NCBI GenBank assembly: GCA_036403035.1
Contig: DASWRT010000119.1
Location: 1-8,325, forward strand
Reading direction: 5' to 3'
Source: DASWRT01 sp036403035
GTDB taxonomy: Bacteria; Pseudomonadota; Alphaproteobacteria; ATCC43930; CGMCC-115725
Length of the DNA: 8,325 nucleotides
Part shown: positions 1 through 7,252 of the stretch, piece by piece
Position numbering within the stretch: position 1 is the stretch's first letter
How the letters are laid out: each line of letters begins with the position of its first letter
Translations under genes and position numbers: made by a program
Notes under the pieces: generated by a model
The model's database searches: none
Told to the model about the DNA's origin: nothing
The model's input: only the letters and a program-made list of their open reading frames with translations

Positions 1-1151
1 TGGAACAGGCGCTGGTGCTGCACCTCGACGATGTTGCCGCCCTTCTCGGCGATCAGGCCGGTGACGCGGGCGAGGTTGCCCGGATGGTCGGAGACCTCCA
101 GGCGCAGCTGCACCAGACGCCCCGCGCGGACGAGGCCGCGCATCAGCACCGAGGCGAGGAGCCGCGCGTCGATGTTGGCGCCGCTGAGGATCAGGCCGAC
201 GCGGCGGCCGCGGAACCGCTCGCGCGCCTTGAGCAGCGCCGCGACCGGCGCAGCACCGGCGCCTTCGACCACGAGATGCTGCATCTCGACGATCAGCGCG
301 ACCGCCGCTTCCAACTCGCGCTCGTCGAGCAGGACGATGTCCGAGACGAGCGCGGAAACGATGGCACGCGTCAGCTCCCCCGGCTCCTTGACGGCGATGC
401 CTTCGGCAATCGTCTGCCCGCGCCCCTGCCCCGCTGCCGGCGGATAGGCGAGACCGCGCAGGACGTGGTGCATCGACGGGTAGAGCGCGGTTTCGGCGCC
501 GACGATCTCGATCCCCGGCTTCAGCGCCGTCGCCGCGACGGCGATGCCGGCGATCAGGCCGCCGCCGCCGATCGGCGCGACGATCGTATCGAGGTCCGGG
601 CAGTCCTCGACCAGCTCCAGCCCGACCGTGCCCTGCCCGGCCACGATATGCGGATCGTCGTAGGGATGCAGGAAGGTGAGGCGCTGCTCCGCGGCGAGGG
701 CGAGCGCCGCCTGCCGCGCCTCGGTGAGGCCGGCGCCGCGCACCAGCACGGTGGCGCCGAGCGCCTCGGTGTTCTCGACCTTCGTGAAGGGCGTGCCCTC
801 GGGCATCACGATCGTCGCCGGGATGCCGAGGCGGCGGGCGTGGTAGGCGACGCCCTGCGCGTGATTGCCGGCCGACATCGCGATCACGCCGGCGCGGCGC
901 TGCGCCGGGCCGAGATTCGTCAGCAGGTTCAGGGCGCCGCGCTCCTTGAACGAGCCGGTCGGGTGCAGCGTCTCCAGCTTCAGCATCACCTCGGCCGCGC
1001 CGGACAGCGACGCGAGCGCGGGCGCCGACACGACGGGGCTGCGCGCGACTGCGCCGGCAATCGCGTCCGCGGCGGCGCGGATATCGGCGATCGTCACCGG
1101 CAGGCGCGGCGGCGCCGGCGCCGGGGGGCCTGACGCGGCGGCGTCGCTCAT
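1..1151 (-). CDS. ilvA: Threonine ammonia-lyase, medium form with C-terminal ACT domain (3' end cut by window edge)
   Basis: PLP-dependent cytoplasmic enzyme that deaminates L-threonine to 2-oxobutyrate and ammonia, feeding isoleucine synthesis or threonine breakdown. The minus strand is open from the ATG at 1151-1149 to the window edge: 383 codons, no stop. Visible landmarks are the PLP-lysine motif GSFKERGA (Lys69), SAGNHAQG (about 93-100), the phosphate-binding loop IGGGGLIAG (about 194-202), and VEGAGA (295-300) with ILSGANID (321-328) near the end of the catalytic domain. An ACT-like domain starts near residue 347 (VQLRLEVSDHPGNLARVTGL). This order matches the medium-form threonine dehydratases of about 400 residues, so only a few tens of residues should be missing. 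Residues 1-18 are a Pro/Ala-rich leader; a GTG at codon 19 is a possible later start but has no ribosome site. The ATG overlaps the upstream acylase stop (ATGA), implying coupled translation. Serine deaminase activity is possible. Family call is very secure; biosynthetic versus catabolic role is not settled. Confidence 0.95.
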   Translation of the reverse strand, partial: MSDAAASGPPAPAPPRLPVTIADIRAAADAIAGAVARSPVVSAPALASLSGAAEVMLKLETLHPTGSFKERGALNLLTNLGPAQRRAGVIAMSAGNHAQGVAYHARRLGIPATIVMPEGTPFTKVENTEALGATVLVRGAGLTEARQAALALAAEQRLTFLHPYDDPHIVAGQGTVGLELVEDCPDLDTIVAPIGGGGLIAGIAVAATALKPGIEIVGAETALYPSMHHVLRGLAYPPAAGQGRGQTIAEGIAVKEPGELTRAIVSALVSDIVLLDERELEAAVALIVEMQHLVVEGAGAAPVAALLKARERFRGRRVGLILSGANIDARLLASVLMRGLVRAGRLVQLRLEVSDHPGNLARVTGLIAEKGGNIVEVQHQRLF

Positions 1152-3544
1152 CGCGGCACCAGGGTCAGGGTATCGTCGTCCTCCTGGCTCCCGGCCGGCG
1201 GCCGCAACCAGCGGAACGCCCGCCAGGGCTTCAGGAGATCCGCGTAATGCCGGGAGAGCGGATTGCCGGACTGGCCGGGCACGACCATGAAGCGCGCCGC
1301 CCACGGGTCGGCAAGGTCGACGACCATGCGCAGGCCGGCGCCGTGGATGTCGGCAAAAGGCGCCACGGGGCTGCTGATCTGGTGGGCGCCGCGGTTGACG
1401 GTGTCGTAGCCGCCCGGCGCCGGGATGGCGGCGTCCGCAATGTCGCGGAGCAGCGGCACCTGCCCCAGGACCAAGTGATTGAACACGGCGACGTGCGCGC
1501 GGCCCCAGGTCCATTTCGCCATATCGTCGCCGTAGCGCTGCGCCAGGAAGTCCAGCGCCCGGTCGAGGGAAAAGGCGAGCTGGTCGCCGCAGCTTTCCAC
1601 GGCCGCCGTCGCCCGGTCGTCGCACCACGCCGGGTACTCGGTCAGCACGTCCTTGACGACCTGCGGCCGGACGCTCCACCAATCCTCGAAGACCTCGCCG
1701 AGATCGTCGGCAAAGAGGGCGCGGTTCAGCTCGCGCAGCCACGCCGTGAACAGCAGCGGCCCGACCTCGTTGTCGTCCATCCGCAGGTTCCACCGCTTCA
1801 GCCGGTCGATCGCGTCGGCGGCGCGGGCGTCGCGCCCCGGCGCGATCTTCAGCATCAGCGGCAGCAGGTCCTTCGCCATCAGCGACAGCGTGTCGGCCTG
1901 GATCGAGGCGGACGTGTCCGGGGTCTGCACCGGCGTCGCGCGCAGCAGGTCGCCGATCCGCTCCGCCCGGTTCGGGATGTCCCAGTCGCGGCCGATGAAA
2001 TAGGGATAGCTGTCGGGTACGATCTTGTTGTTGGCGGTGACGATACGTCCGGCGGGCGGGTTCACCGCGCGCGGCAGTTCCTCGAACGGGATGTAGCCGA
2101 CCCAGTCGTATTCGCCGGTCCAGCCCGGCGCCGGCAGCCAGCCGTCGCCCTTGCGCCGGATCGGAACCTTCGCGGCCGACAGGAAGCCGATCGTGCCGTC
2201 CACGTCGGCGTAGACCATGTTCTGCTGCGGCGCGAGGTAGTTGCGGAAGGCGTGCTCGATCGACGCCGCGCCGTCCGCATGGTCGAGATCCCACAGCGCC
2301 TGCGCGGTCTGATCCGTGGGATCGTCCTCGTCGAGGAACGTCGCCTGAAGCGCGATCACGTGTCCGGCGGGCGCCACGGCATCGGCGGCGGCGTCGGAGA
2401 TTACCGGGCCGTGCCGGGTCGTGCGCACCGCGAGCGTCACCGGGTCCGCCCCGCGCACCAGAATGCGCTCCTGGCGCACAACGAACGGGCGCGGCCCGTC
2501 GGGCGTCAGATAGCGGGACGGGTCGCCGGGGTCGAGCCGCTCGACGAACAGATCCTCGACATCGCTGTTGGTGGTCGTGAAGCCCCAGGCGACGCGATCG
2601 TTGTGGCCGATGATCACGAACGGCGCGCCCGGCGCGGTGCCCCCGGCGACGTGCAGCGTCGGCGTCTCGATGCGCGCCAGATACCACGTGCCGGGCGCCG
2701 AGAAGCCGAGATGCGGATCGTTCGCGAGGATCGGCTTGCCCGAGGCGGAATGCGCGCCGTCGACCACCCAGTCGTTCGAGGCGCGGATCGGGCCGGCCTT
2801 GTCGGGGAGCGATGCGTAGAGCCGGTCGATCAGCGACGGCAGGCCGCCGCCGCCATCACTGTCGCCGCGATACAGCGCGGCGAGGTCGCCGATCGCGACC
2901 GGCGCGTCCTTCGGATAGTCCGGGTAGAGCTGACGCAACTGCTCCGGCGAGACGTGCCGGAGCAAGCGGGCGCGCAACAGCTCGAACCGGTAATTGCCGC
3001 TGAGCTGCAAGTCCATCATCTTGCCCCAGGCGATCGAGTCGGCAGGCCGCCAGTGTTCGGGCGAAGCGCTCAGCACGTAGTATTCGACGGGGAGCGCGAG
3101 CCGCCGTCCGTCGATATAGGCGTTGACCCCCGCGGCATAGGCGTCCAGCGTCTCGCGCACCGAGCCGTCGAGGCGCTCGTAGGCGCGCTCGGCGGCGCGG
3201 TAGACGCCGAGCGTCCGCATCGAGCGGTCGATGCCGATCGAGCGTGCGCCCAGGATCTCGGACAGCCGCCCGGCGGCGTAGCGGCGTTGCAGGTCCATCT
3301 GGAACAGCCGCTCCTGCGCGTGCAGGTAACCGAGGGCGAACGCGGCGTCATGGTCGTCGGCGGCGCGGATCGTCGGCACGTCGTCGGCGTCGCGAATCAC
3401 GGTAACCGCCGCGTGCAGTCCGGGCAGCGCGATCGTGCCCGTCATCTGCGGCAGCGACGAGCGAAGCCAGAGATAGCCGGAAGCGGCAAGCGCCAGCGGG
3501 ACCAGGACGATTGCGAGAACGAGGCGGCGCAGCCAGCGGCGCAT
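1148..3544 (-). CDS. Penicillin acylase family protein (Ntn hydrolase, secreted or membrane-anchored)
   Basis: A 798-residue amidohydrolase precursor of the penicillin G acylase/acyl-homoserine-lactone acylase superfamily, which cleaves amide bonds of acylated substrates outside the cytoplasm. Residues 1-30 have an Arg-rich start and a hydrophobic stretch (about 8-27), a signal peptide or N-terminal anchor; no lipobox cysteine is seen. The alpha-chain region (about 40-220) contains the typical ALGYLHAQERLFQMDLQRR pattern. A linker follows, then the autoprocessing site at ASNDWVV, making Ser256 the expected N-terminal nucleophile of the beta chain. Further family motifs are ILANDPHLGF (272-281), GHNDRVAWG (313-321) followed by TNSDVEDLF (a likely calcium-site region), IVTANN (501-506, candidate oxyanion Asn), and GQSGNPLSRHY (757-767) near the C-terminus. 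The length is normal for the family. The ATG at 3544 has a GGAG seven bases upstream. Substrate cannot be read from sequence: beta-lactams, AHL signals and other N-acyl compounds are all possible. It probably heads a transcript with the threonine ammonia-lyase. Confidence 0.93.
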   Translation of the reverse strand: MRRWLRRLVLAIVLVPLALAASGYLWLRSSLPQMTGTIALPGLHAAVTVIRDADDVPTIRAADDHDAAFALGYLHAQERLFQMDLQRRYAAGRLSEILGARSIGIDRSMRTLGVYRAAERAYERLDGSVRETLDAYAAGVNAYIDGRRLALPVEYYVLSASPEHWRPADSIAWGKMMDLQLSGNYRFELLRARLLRHVSPEQLRQLYPDYPKDAPVAIGDLAALYRGDSDGGGGLPSLIDRLYASLPDKAGPIRASNDWVVDGAHSASGKPILANDPHLGFSAPGTWYLARIETPTLHVAGGTAPGAPFVIIGHNDRVAWGFTTTNSDVEDLFVERLDPGDPSRYLTPDGPRPFVVRQERILVRGADPVTLAVRTTRHGPVISDAAADAVAPAGHVIALQATFLDEDDPTDQTAQALWDLDHADGAASIEHAFRNYLAPQQNMVYADVDGTIGFLSAAKVPIRRKGDGWLPAPGWTGEYDWVGYIPFEELPRAVNPPAGRIVTANNKIVPDSYPYFIGRDWDIPNRAERIGDLLRATPVQTPDTSASIQADTLSLMAKDLLPLMLKIAPGRDARAADAIDRLKRWNLRMDDNEVGPLLFTAWLRELNRALFADDLGEVFEDWWSVRPQVVKDVLTEYPAWCDDRATAAVESCGDQLAFSLDRALDFLAQRYGDDMAKWTWGRAHVAVFNHLVLGQVPLLRDIADAAIPAPGGYDTVNRGAHQISSPVAPFADIHGAGLRMVVDLADPWAARFMVVPGQSGNPLSRHYADLLKPWRAFRWLRPPAGSQEDDDTLTLVPR

Positions 3545-3630
3545 CAGGATACTCCAGGCGGAAACACGGCGGCGGCGTGACAGGAGGGTGAGGAGGACGG
3601 CGCCGGAACCGGTCGGACTTTATCCTAATT

Positions 3631-3677
3631 GTAGGGGTGGGGCTTGCCCCACCCGGGCGGCCCAAGGCCGCCCCTAC
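3631..3677. repeat. Palindromic intergenic repeat able to fold as a perfect three-way junction
   Basis: Three stems use every base except the loops. The outer stem GTAG (3631-3634) pairs with CTAC (3674-3677). Hairpin one is GGGTGGGGC (3635-3643) with GCCCCACCC (3646-3654) around a TT. Hairpin two is GGGCGGCC (3655-3662) with GGCCGCCC (3666-3673) around CAA. It lies between the aldehyde dehydrogenase stop and the acylase start. From general knowledge, GTAGGGG...GGGGCTTGCCCC-type elements recur between genes in many bacterial genomes, so I read it as a dispersed REP-like element. No other copy is present in this window, so repeat status is inferred. It could be read as an RNA structure on either strand. 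Confidence 0.7.
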
Positions 3678-3689
3678 GTTATGATGTGC

Positions 3690-3726
3690 CCCCTCACCTC
3701 GCCCCTCTCCCGCAAGGGGAGAGGGA
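3690..3726. repeat. Second palindromic intergenic repeat (CCCTCTCCC-GCAAG-GGGAGAGGG hairpin)
   Basis: The core is a perfect 9-bp stem, CCCTCTCCC (3703-3711) with GGGAGAGGG (3717-3725), around the loop GCAAG. It is preceded by a C-rich arm (CCCCTCACCTCGCC, 3690-3703). This arm-plus-hairpin layout resembles a proteobacterial intergenic repeat that I know from many genomes, a different family from the element at 3631-3677. It begins about 36 bases beyond the aldehyde dehydrogenase stop, so on the minus strand it may act as an RNA 3'-end stabiliser or attenuator. No T-run follows it on that strand, so it is not a standard intrinsic terminator. Only one copy is visible here. Confidence 0.65.
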
Positions 3727-3761
3727 GGTTCAAGCGTGGAGTTCGGGCCTGTCCGCCCTGC

Positions 3762-5261
3762 TCAGCCCATGTTGATGATGATCGTCTTCTTGTGGGTGAA
3801 GTGCTCCAGCATGGCTTCGAGGCTCGCCTCCTTGCCGAGGCCGGAACTCTTGACGCCGCCGTAGGACATGTTCGGCTGGACGACCATGTTCTGATTGACC
3901 TGGACGACGCCCGCCTCAAGGCGCTGCGTCGCGTCGAGCGCGGTCTTCAGGTCCTTGGTCCAGATCGTCGCGGCAAGGCCGTACTCGCTGTCGTTCGCCT
4001 GCCGGATCGCGTCCTCGTAATCCGAGAACTTGATGATGCAGGTGACCGGCCCGAAGATCTCCTCCCGCGCCAGCTTGCTGTCGTTGCTGACGCCGGTGAA
4101 GATCACCGGCTGGACGAACAGGCCCTTCGCCAGCTTCGGATCCTGCGGCATCGCCGAGCCGCGCAGCGCCTTCATGCCCGGCGTCTCCTCGCCGATCTTG
4201 ATGTAGCTCCGCACCTTGTCGAACTGCTGGGTCGAGATGATCGTGCCGATGTCGGTCGCCTCGTCGAGCGGGTCGCCCATCTTCATCGCGTCGACCTTGG
4301 CCTTCAGCATCTCGACGAAGCGGTCGTGGATCGACTCGTGGACGAAGATGCGCGAGGAGGCGGTGCAGCTCTGGCCCTGGCGGGTGAAGCGCATGCCGAC
4401 GACGGCGCCCGCCACCGTCTTCTCCAGGTCGGCGTCGCCCATGACGATCATCGGGCTCTTGCCGCCCAGCTCCAGCGTCACCGGGATCAGCCGGTCGGCG
4501 GCGGTCTTGTAGACGATCTTGCCGGTTTCGACGGAGCCGGTGAAGGTGACCTTGCCGACCTTCGGATGCTCGACCAGCGGCGCGCCCGCCCCCGGCCCGT
4601 CGCCGGAGATGATGTTGAAGACGCCCGGCGGCAGCACCTGATTCATGATCTGGCAGGTGCGCAGCACGGCGAGCGGCGCTTCCTCGGCCGACTTCACGAC
4701 GACCGCGTTGCCGGCGACGAGGGCCGGCGCGATCTTCAGCGCCATCAGCAGCAGCGGCACGTTCCACGGGATGATCGCGCCGACGACGCCGATCGGCTCG
4801 TGCTGGGTGAAGGTGATCGAGTCCGTCTTGAACGGCACGCTCTCGCCCTTCAGCTCGGAGCCGAGGCCGCCGAAGAAGACGAAGACGTCGGCGAGCACGC
4901 TCGCCTCGACGCGGCTCTCGGTGCGCAGCGCCTTGCCGGTCTCCAGCGCCACCAGCCGGGCGATCTCCTCGACATGGTCGTTGAGGATACGGCCGCACTC
5001 GGCGACCAGCTTGCCGCGGTCGCGCGGGTGCATCTTGCCCCAGCTCTTCTGCGCCTTCACGGCGGCCTGGACGGCGCGGTCGACGTCCGCCGCGGCGCCG
5101 TCGGCGGCCTGCGCGATCACCGTGCCGGTCGCCGGGTTGACGATGTCGAAGGTTTTGGCGGATACCGCCGGAACCAGCTTGCCGTCGATCAGCAGCTTGT
5201 TCGAAAGCTGATCGGCAAGCGTATGCGGGTCCAGGACGGGCGAAAGTCGGTTCTCACTCAT
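3762..5261 (-). CDS. NAD-dependent aldehyde dehydrogenase family protein
   Basis: A 499-residue cytoplasmic enzyme of the ALDH superfamily that oxidises an aldehyde to the acid with NAD(P)+. Catalytic features are all present: Asn167 in PWN, the general base Glu264 in LELGGKSP, the nucleophile Cys299 in GQSCTA, and the EEIFGPV motif (400-406). The cofactor loop VVVKSAEEAPL has Lys190 and a Glu three residues on (Glu193), the pattern linked to NAD+ preference. FTGSVETG (240-247) is the usual Rossmann glycine motif. Length matches ordinary ALDH monomers of about 480-500 residues. The start ATG at 5261 is preceded by purine-rich AAGGGTAGG. It starts 21 bases after the CoA-transferase stop, so both are probably on one mRNA, suggesting catabolism in which an aldehyde and a CoA-activated acid are intermediates. 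The aldehyde substrate is not identifiable; betaine-, phenylacetaldehyde- or vanillin-type activity would be guesses. Confidence 0.95.
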   Translation of the reverse strand: MSENRLSPVLDPHTLADQLSNKLLIDGKLVPAVSAKTFDIVNPATGTVIAQAADGAAADVDRAVQAAVKAQKSWGKMHPRDRGKLVAECGRILNDHVEEIARLVALETGKALRTESRVEASVLADVFVFFGGLGSELKGESVPFKTDSITFTQHEPIGVVGAIIPWNVPLLLMALKIAPALVAGNAVVVKSAEEAPLAVLRTCQIMNQVLPPGVFNIISGDGPGAGAPLVEHPKVGKVTFTGSVETGKIVYKTAADRLIPVTLELGGKSPMIVMGDADLEKTVAGAVVGMRFTRQGQSCTASSRIFVHESIHDRFVEMLKAKVDAMKMGDPLDEATDIGTIISTQQFDKVRSYIKIGEETPGMKALRGSAMPQDPKLAKGLFVQPVIFTGVSNDSKLAREEIFGPVTCIIKFSDYEDAIRQANDSEYGLAATIWTKDLKTALDATQRLEAGVVQVNQNMVVQPNMSYGGVKSSGLGKEASLEAMLEHFTHKKTIIINMG

Positions 5262-5282
5262 GGCGCCACCTACCCTTCTTCG

Positions 5283-6437
5283 TTACGACAGGCCGAGTTC
5301 GCGCAGGATCGCCGCGCGGTCGCCGTCGAGGTCCGGCGCCGGCGGGCGCGTTTTCGGATCTTCGAAGGCGGAAAACTTCAGCGGGTTGCCGGCAAGCCTG
5401 ACGGTGCCGGCGGCCGGGTCCTGCATCTCGACGAGCATGTTGCGCACCGGCACCTGGGGGTGCTGCAGCGCCTGCGCAATGTTGTTGATCGGCCCGCACG
5501 GCATGCCGGCCGCCTCCAGCAGTTCGGTCCACTGCGCGGTCGGTCGCGTCCGCAGGATCGCCTCCAGGATCTCCTGAAGCGCCGGCTGGTTGGTGTTGCG
5601 CAGGTCGTTGGTCGCGAACCGCGGATCGGTCGCAAGCTCCGGCCGCTCCAGCGCGGCGCACAGCTTGCGGTAGAGCCCGTCGTTGCCGGCGGCGATGATC
5701 ATGTGCCCGTCCGCCGTCGCGAAAGCCTGGAACGGCGTGATCGACGGGTGCCGCGCCCCCATCGGACCGGGAACGACGCCGCTGGTGGTGTAGCGCATCA
5801 CGGCGTTCTCGAGCAGCGCGAGCTGACAGTCGAACATCGCGACGTCGATCTTCGTCGCCTCGCCGGTGCGCTCGCGGTGGAGGAGCGCGGCGTTGACCGC
5901 GACCGACGTGTACAGCCCGGCGCCGATGTCGCCGATCGACATGCCGATGCGCGTGAGGCCGCCGCCCGGCACGCCGGTGACACTCATGATCCCGCCCAGC
6001 CCCTGCACCACCATGTCGTAGGCGGGGTAGTGGGAATACGGGCCGGTATGGCCGAAGCCGGAGGCGGCGGCGTAGATCAGCCGGGGATAGCGCTCATGGA
6101 GTTGCTCCCAGCCGTAGCCGAGCTTCTCCATCGTGCCCGGCCGGAAATTCTCGACCAGCACGTCGGCCTTTTCGAGCAGTGTCTCGAAGATCCGCTTGTC
6201 CTCGGGCTTCTTCAGGTCCAGGGCGATCGACTCCTTGCCCCGGTTGATCGACATGAAGTATGCCGACTTGCCTTCGAGGAAGGGGCCGTACTCGCGGGCG
6301 TCGTCGCCGGCCGGCGGCTCGACCTTGATGACCCGCGCGCCCAGTTCGGCCATCAGGAACGTGCAGTAGGGGCCGGCCAGAATCCGCGACAGATCGACGA
6401 CGGTGATGCCGGAGAGCGGACCCTTGCTGGCGACCAT
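5283..6437 (-). CDS. Family III acyl-CoA transferase (CaiB/BaiF/formyl-CoA transferase family)
   Basis: A 384-residue cytoplasmic enzyme that moves CoA between carboxylic acids by ping-pong chemistry on an aspartate. It opens with the family signature GITVVDLSRILAGPYCTFLMAELGARVIKVEPP (split here as GITVVDLSRILAGPY and LGARVIKVEPP, residues 10-42). It continues with DDAREYGPF, INRGKESIALDL, ENFRPGTMEKLG (96-107), and the active-site region PAYDMVVQGLGG, where Asp141 corresponds to the catalytic Asp of formyl-CoA transferase. MPCGPI (312-317) is the usual C-terminal motif. The reading frame stays open to 6566, but the family signature begins right after the ATG at 6437, and AAGG lies eight bases upstream, so I use this start. 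It leads an apparent operon with the aldehyde dehydrogenase. Acid donor and acceptor are unknown; succinyl-CoA, formyl-CoA or carnitine-type substrates are all possible in this family. Confidence 0.94.
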   Translation of the reverse strand: MVASKGPLSGITVVDLSRILAGPYCTFLMAELGARVIKVEPPAGDDAREYGPFLEGKSAYFMSINRGKESIALDLKKPEDKRIFETLLEKADVLVENFRPGTMEKLGYGWEQLHERYPRLIYAAASGFGHTGPYSHYPAYDMVVQGLGGIMSVTGVPGGGLTRIGMSIGDIGAGLYTSVAVNAALLHRERTGEATKIDVAMFDCQLALLENAVMRYTTSGVVPGPMGARHPSITPFQAFATADGHMIIAAGNDGLYRKLCAALERPELATDPRFATNDLRNTNQPALQEILEAILRTRPTAQWTELLEAAGMPCGPINNIAQALQHPQVPVRNMLVEMQDPAAGTVRLAGNPLKFSAFEDPKTRPPAPDLDGDRAAILRELGLS

Positions 6438-6445
6438 CTTTGCTA

Positions 6446-6449
6446 CCTT
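6446..6449 (-). promoter_or_regulatory. Shine-Dalgarno site of the CoA-transferase
   Basis: On the minus strand AAGG sits eight bases before the ATG at 6437. It decides the start: the frame extends 43 codons further upstream, but those codons lack family similarity, and no comparable site was noted before the upstream start. Confidence 0.6.
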
Positions 6450-6472
6450 GCAGTCTCTGGGTGCATAAGGCT

Positions 6473-6501
6473 TCCATAGCGCACGCGTCCCGGCGCGGCA
6501 A
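6473..6501 (-). promoter_or_regulatory. Possible promoter of the CoA-transferase/aldehyde dehydrogenase operon
   Basis: In the 177-base divergent spacer, the minus strand reads TTGCCG (6501-6496), a 17-base gap, then TATGGA (6478-6473). This resembles a sigma-70-type -35/-10 pair with four and three of six consensus matches. It would give a leader of about 30 bases before the start at 6437. The match is weak and was picked by eye. The rest of the spacer, toward the CHASE3 gene, shows no convincing plus-strand promoter. Confidence 0.25.
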
Positions 6502-6614
6502 TCGGCATCGGCGACGCGCCGCGGCGGCGTCCGGCCGGACTGGTCCGCGGTGCCGGCCGTCCCCATCTCACGTCAGCGACGCCGCACGGATCGCGATACA
6601 GTCAGGGCCCGGCA

Positions 6615-7250
6615 ATGAAGTGGACAAGAGTGCTCCGGTTGGCCGCCGCCGCCGGCATCGCCGCCGCCGCCGCCGTGCTCGGCTGGTCGCTCGACGAGTG
6701 GTGGACGGAGGAGGCGCATATCGAGCGCGTGCAGCAGACGATCCTGCTGACCGAGCGCCTGTCCGGCGAGGTGTGGCGGGCCGACGCGGCGCAGCGCAGC
6801 TATCTCCTGCTCGGCACCCCTGCCGCCGAGGACCGGTTCCGCCAGTCGATCGGCAAGGTCAACGAGCAGTTGCAGGCGCTGCAACCGGTCCTCGGCTCGT
6901 CCCGCGAGGCGGAGCGGTGGCAGTCGCTGCAATCCGTGGTCCGCGCGATCTCGACCGGACTCAACGCGGCGGCCGACCTGCGCCGTTCGAAGGGGTTCGA
7001 CGCCGCCGAGGGCGGCGTCGAAATGAGCGCCCGCTTCGGCCTCGCCCGCGGCATGCAGTACGACATCAACTCGATCCAGCAGGAGGAGGCGAACCGGCTG
7101 GACGAGATCGGCGAACGCCGCCGCCGCGTCGCCTCGACCGCGACGGCGGCGGCGGCGGCGCTCGCGGCCCTCGGCCTCGGCGTCGCGCTGGACGCAATCC
7201 GTCCGCCTCGCGCAGCCTCGCGCCTCGCCCGGATTTCCCCCGTGGAGTAG
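6615..7250 (+). CDS. CHASE3-domain membrane protein without output domain
   Basis: A 211-residue protein with the layout of a sensor module only. Transmembrane helix one spans about 7-24 and a periplasmic helical region about 25-170. Helix two spans about 172-193 (Ala/Leu-rich), and a short basic tail of about 18 residues follows. The external part carries the CHASE3-like pattern: ERLSGEVWRADAAQRSYLLLG followed by residues resembling the usual DRFRQSIGKVNEQL...LQPVL helices. CHASE3 is normally the extracytoplasmic input of histidine kinases, diguanylate cyclases and chemoreceptors, but none of these outputs follows; the stop is at 7248-7250. The ATG at 6615 has AGGG (6604-6607) seven bases upstream. 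GCC repeats encode part of helix one (6642-6653, 6660-6674), and GGC repeats (7145-7159) lie in the part encoding helix two. Signal and partner are unknown. The domain call rests on motif resemblance by eye. It is divergent from the CoA-transferase operon and convergent with the DUF1330 gene. Confidence 0.75.
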   Translation: MKWTRVLRLAAAAGIAAAAAVLGWSLDEWWTEEAHIERVQQTILLTERLSGEVWRADAAQRSYLLLGTPAAEDRFRQSIGKVNEQLQALQPVLGSSREAERWQSLQSVVRAISTGLNAAADLRRSKGFDAAEGGVEMSARFGLARGMQYDINSIQQEEANRLDEIGERRRRVASTATAAAAALAALGLGVALDAIRPPRAASRLARISPVE

Positions 7251-7252
7251 GC

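Noticed and set aside
15..1133. A 372-codon plus-strand open frame.
   Set aside because: It is antisense to the threonine ammonia-lyase, which is clear from its PLP and ACT motifs; the frame product is low-complexity Arg/Asp/Ala-rich.
1247..3580. A 777-codon open frame on the plus strand, opposite the penicillin acylase gene.
   Set aside because: Same cause: the antisense frame of a GC-rich gene, biased composition with no motif, while the minus strand encodes a complete acylase.
3703..3725. The hairpin as a standard intrinsic terminator of the aldehyde dehydrogenase operon.
   Set aside because: The stem is strong, but no T-run follows on the minus strand, and the sequence looks like a dispersed repeat.
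3588..6479. A 963-codon open frame on the plus strand, opposite the aldehyde dehydrogenase and most of the CoA-transferase.
   Set aside because: It is antisense to two enzymes with intact catalytic motifs. Its translation is Arg/Asp/Leu/Ala-rich with no recognisable domain, as expected where GC-rich third positions remove stops on the opposite strand.
6438..6566. N-terminal extension of the CoA-transferase by 43 codons.
   Set aside because: The extra residues lack family similarity, while the signature begins just after the ATG at 6437, which has its own Shine-Dalgarno site.
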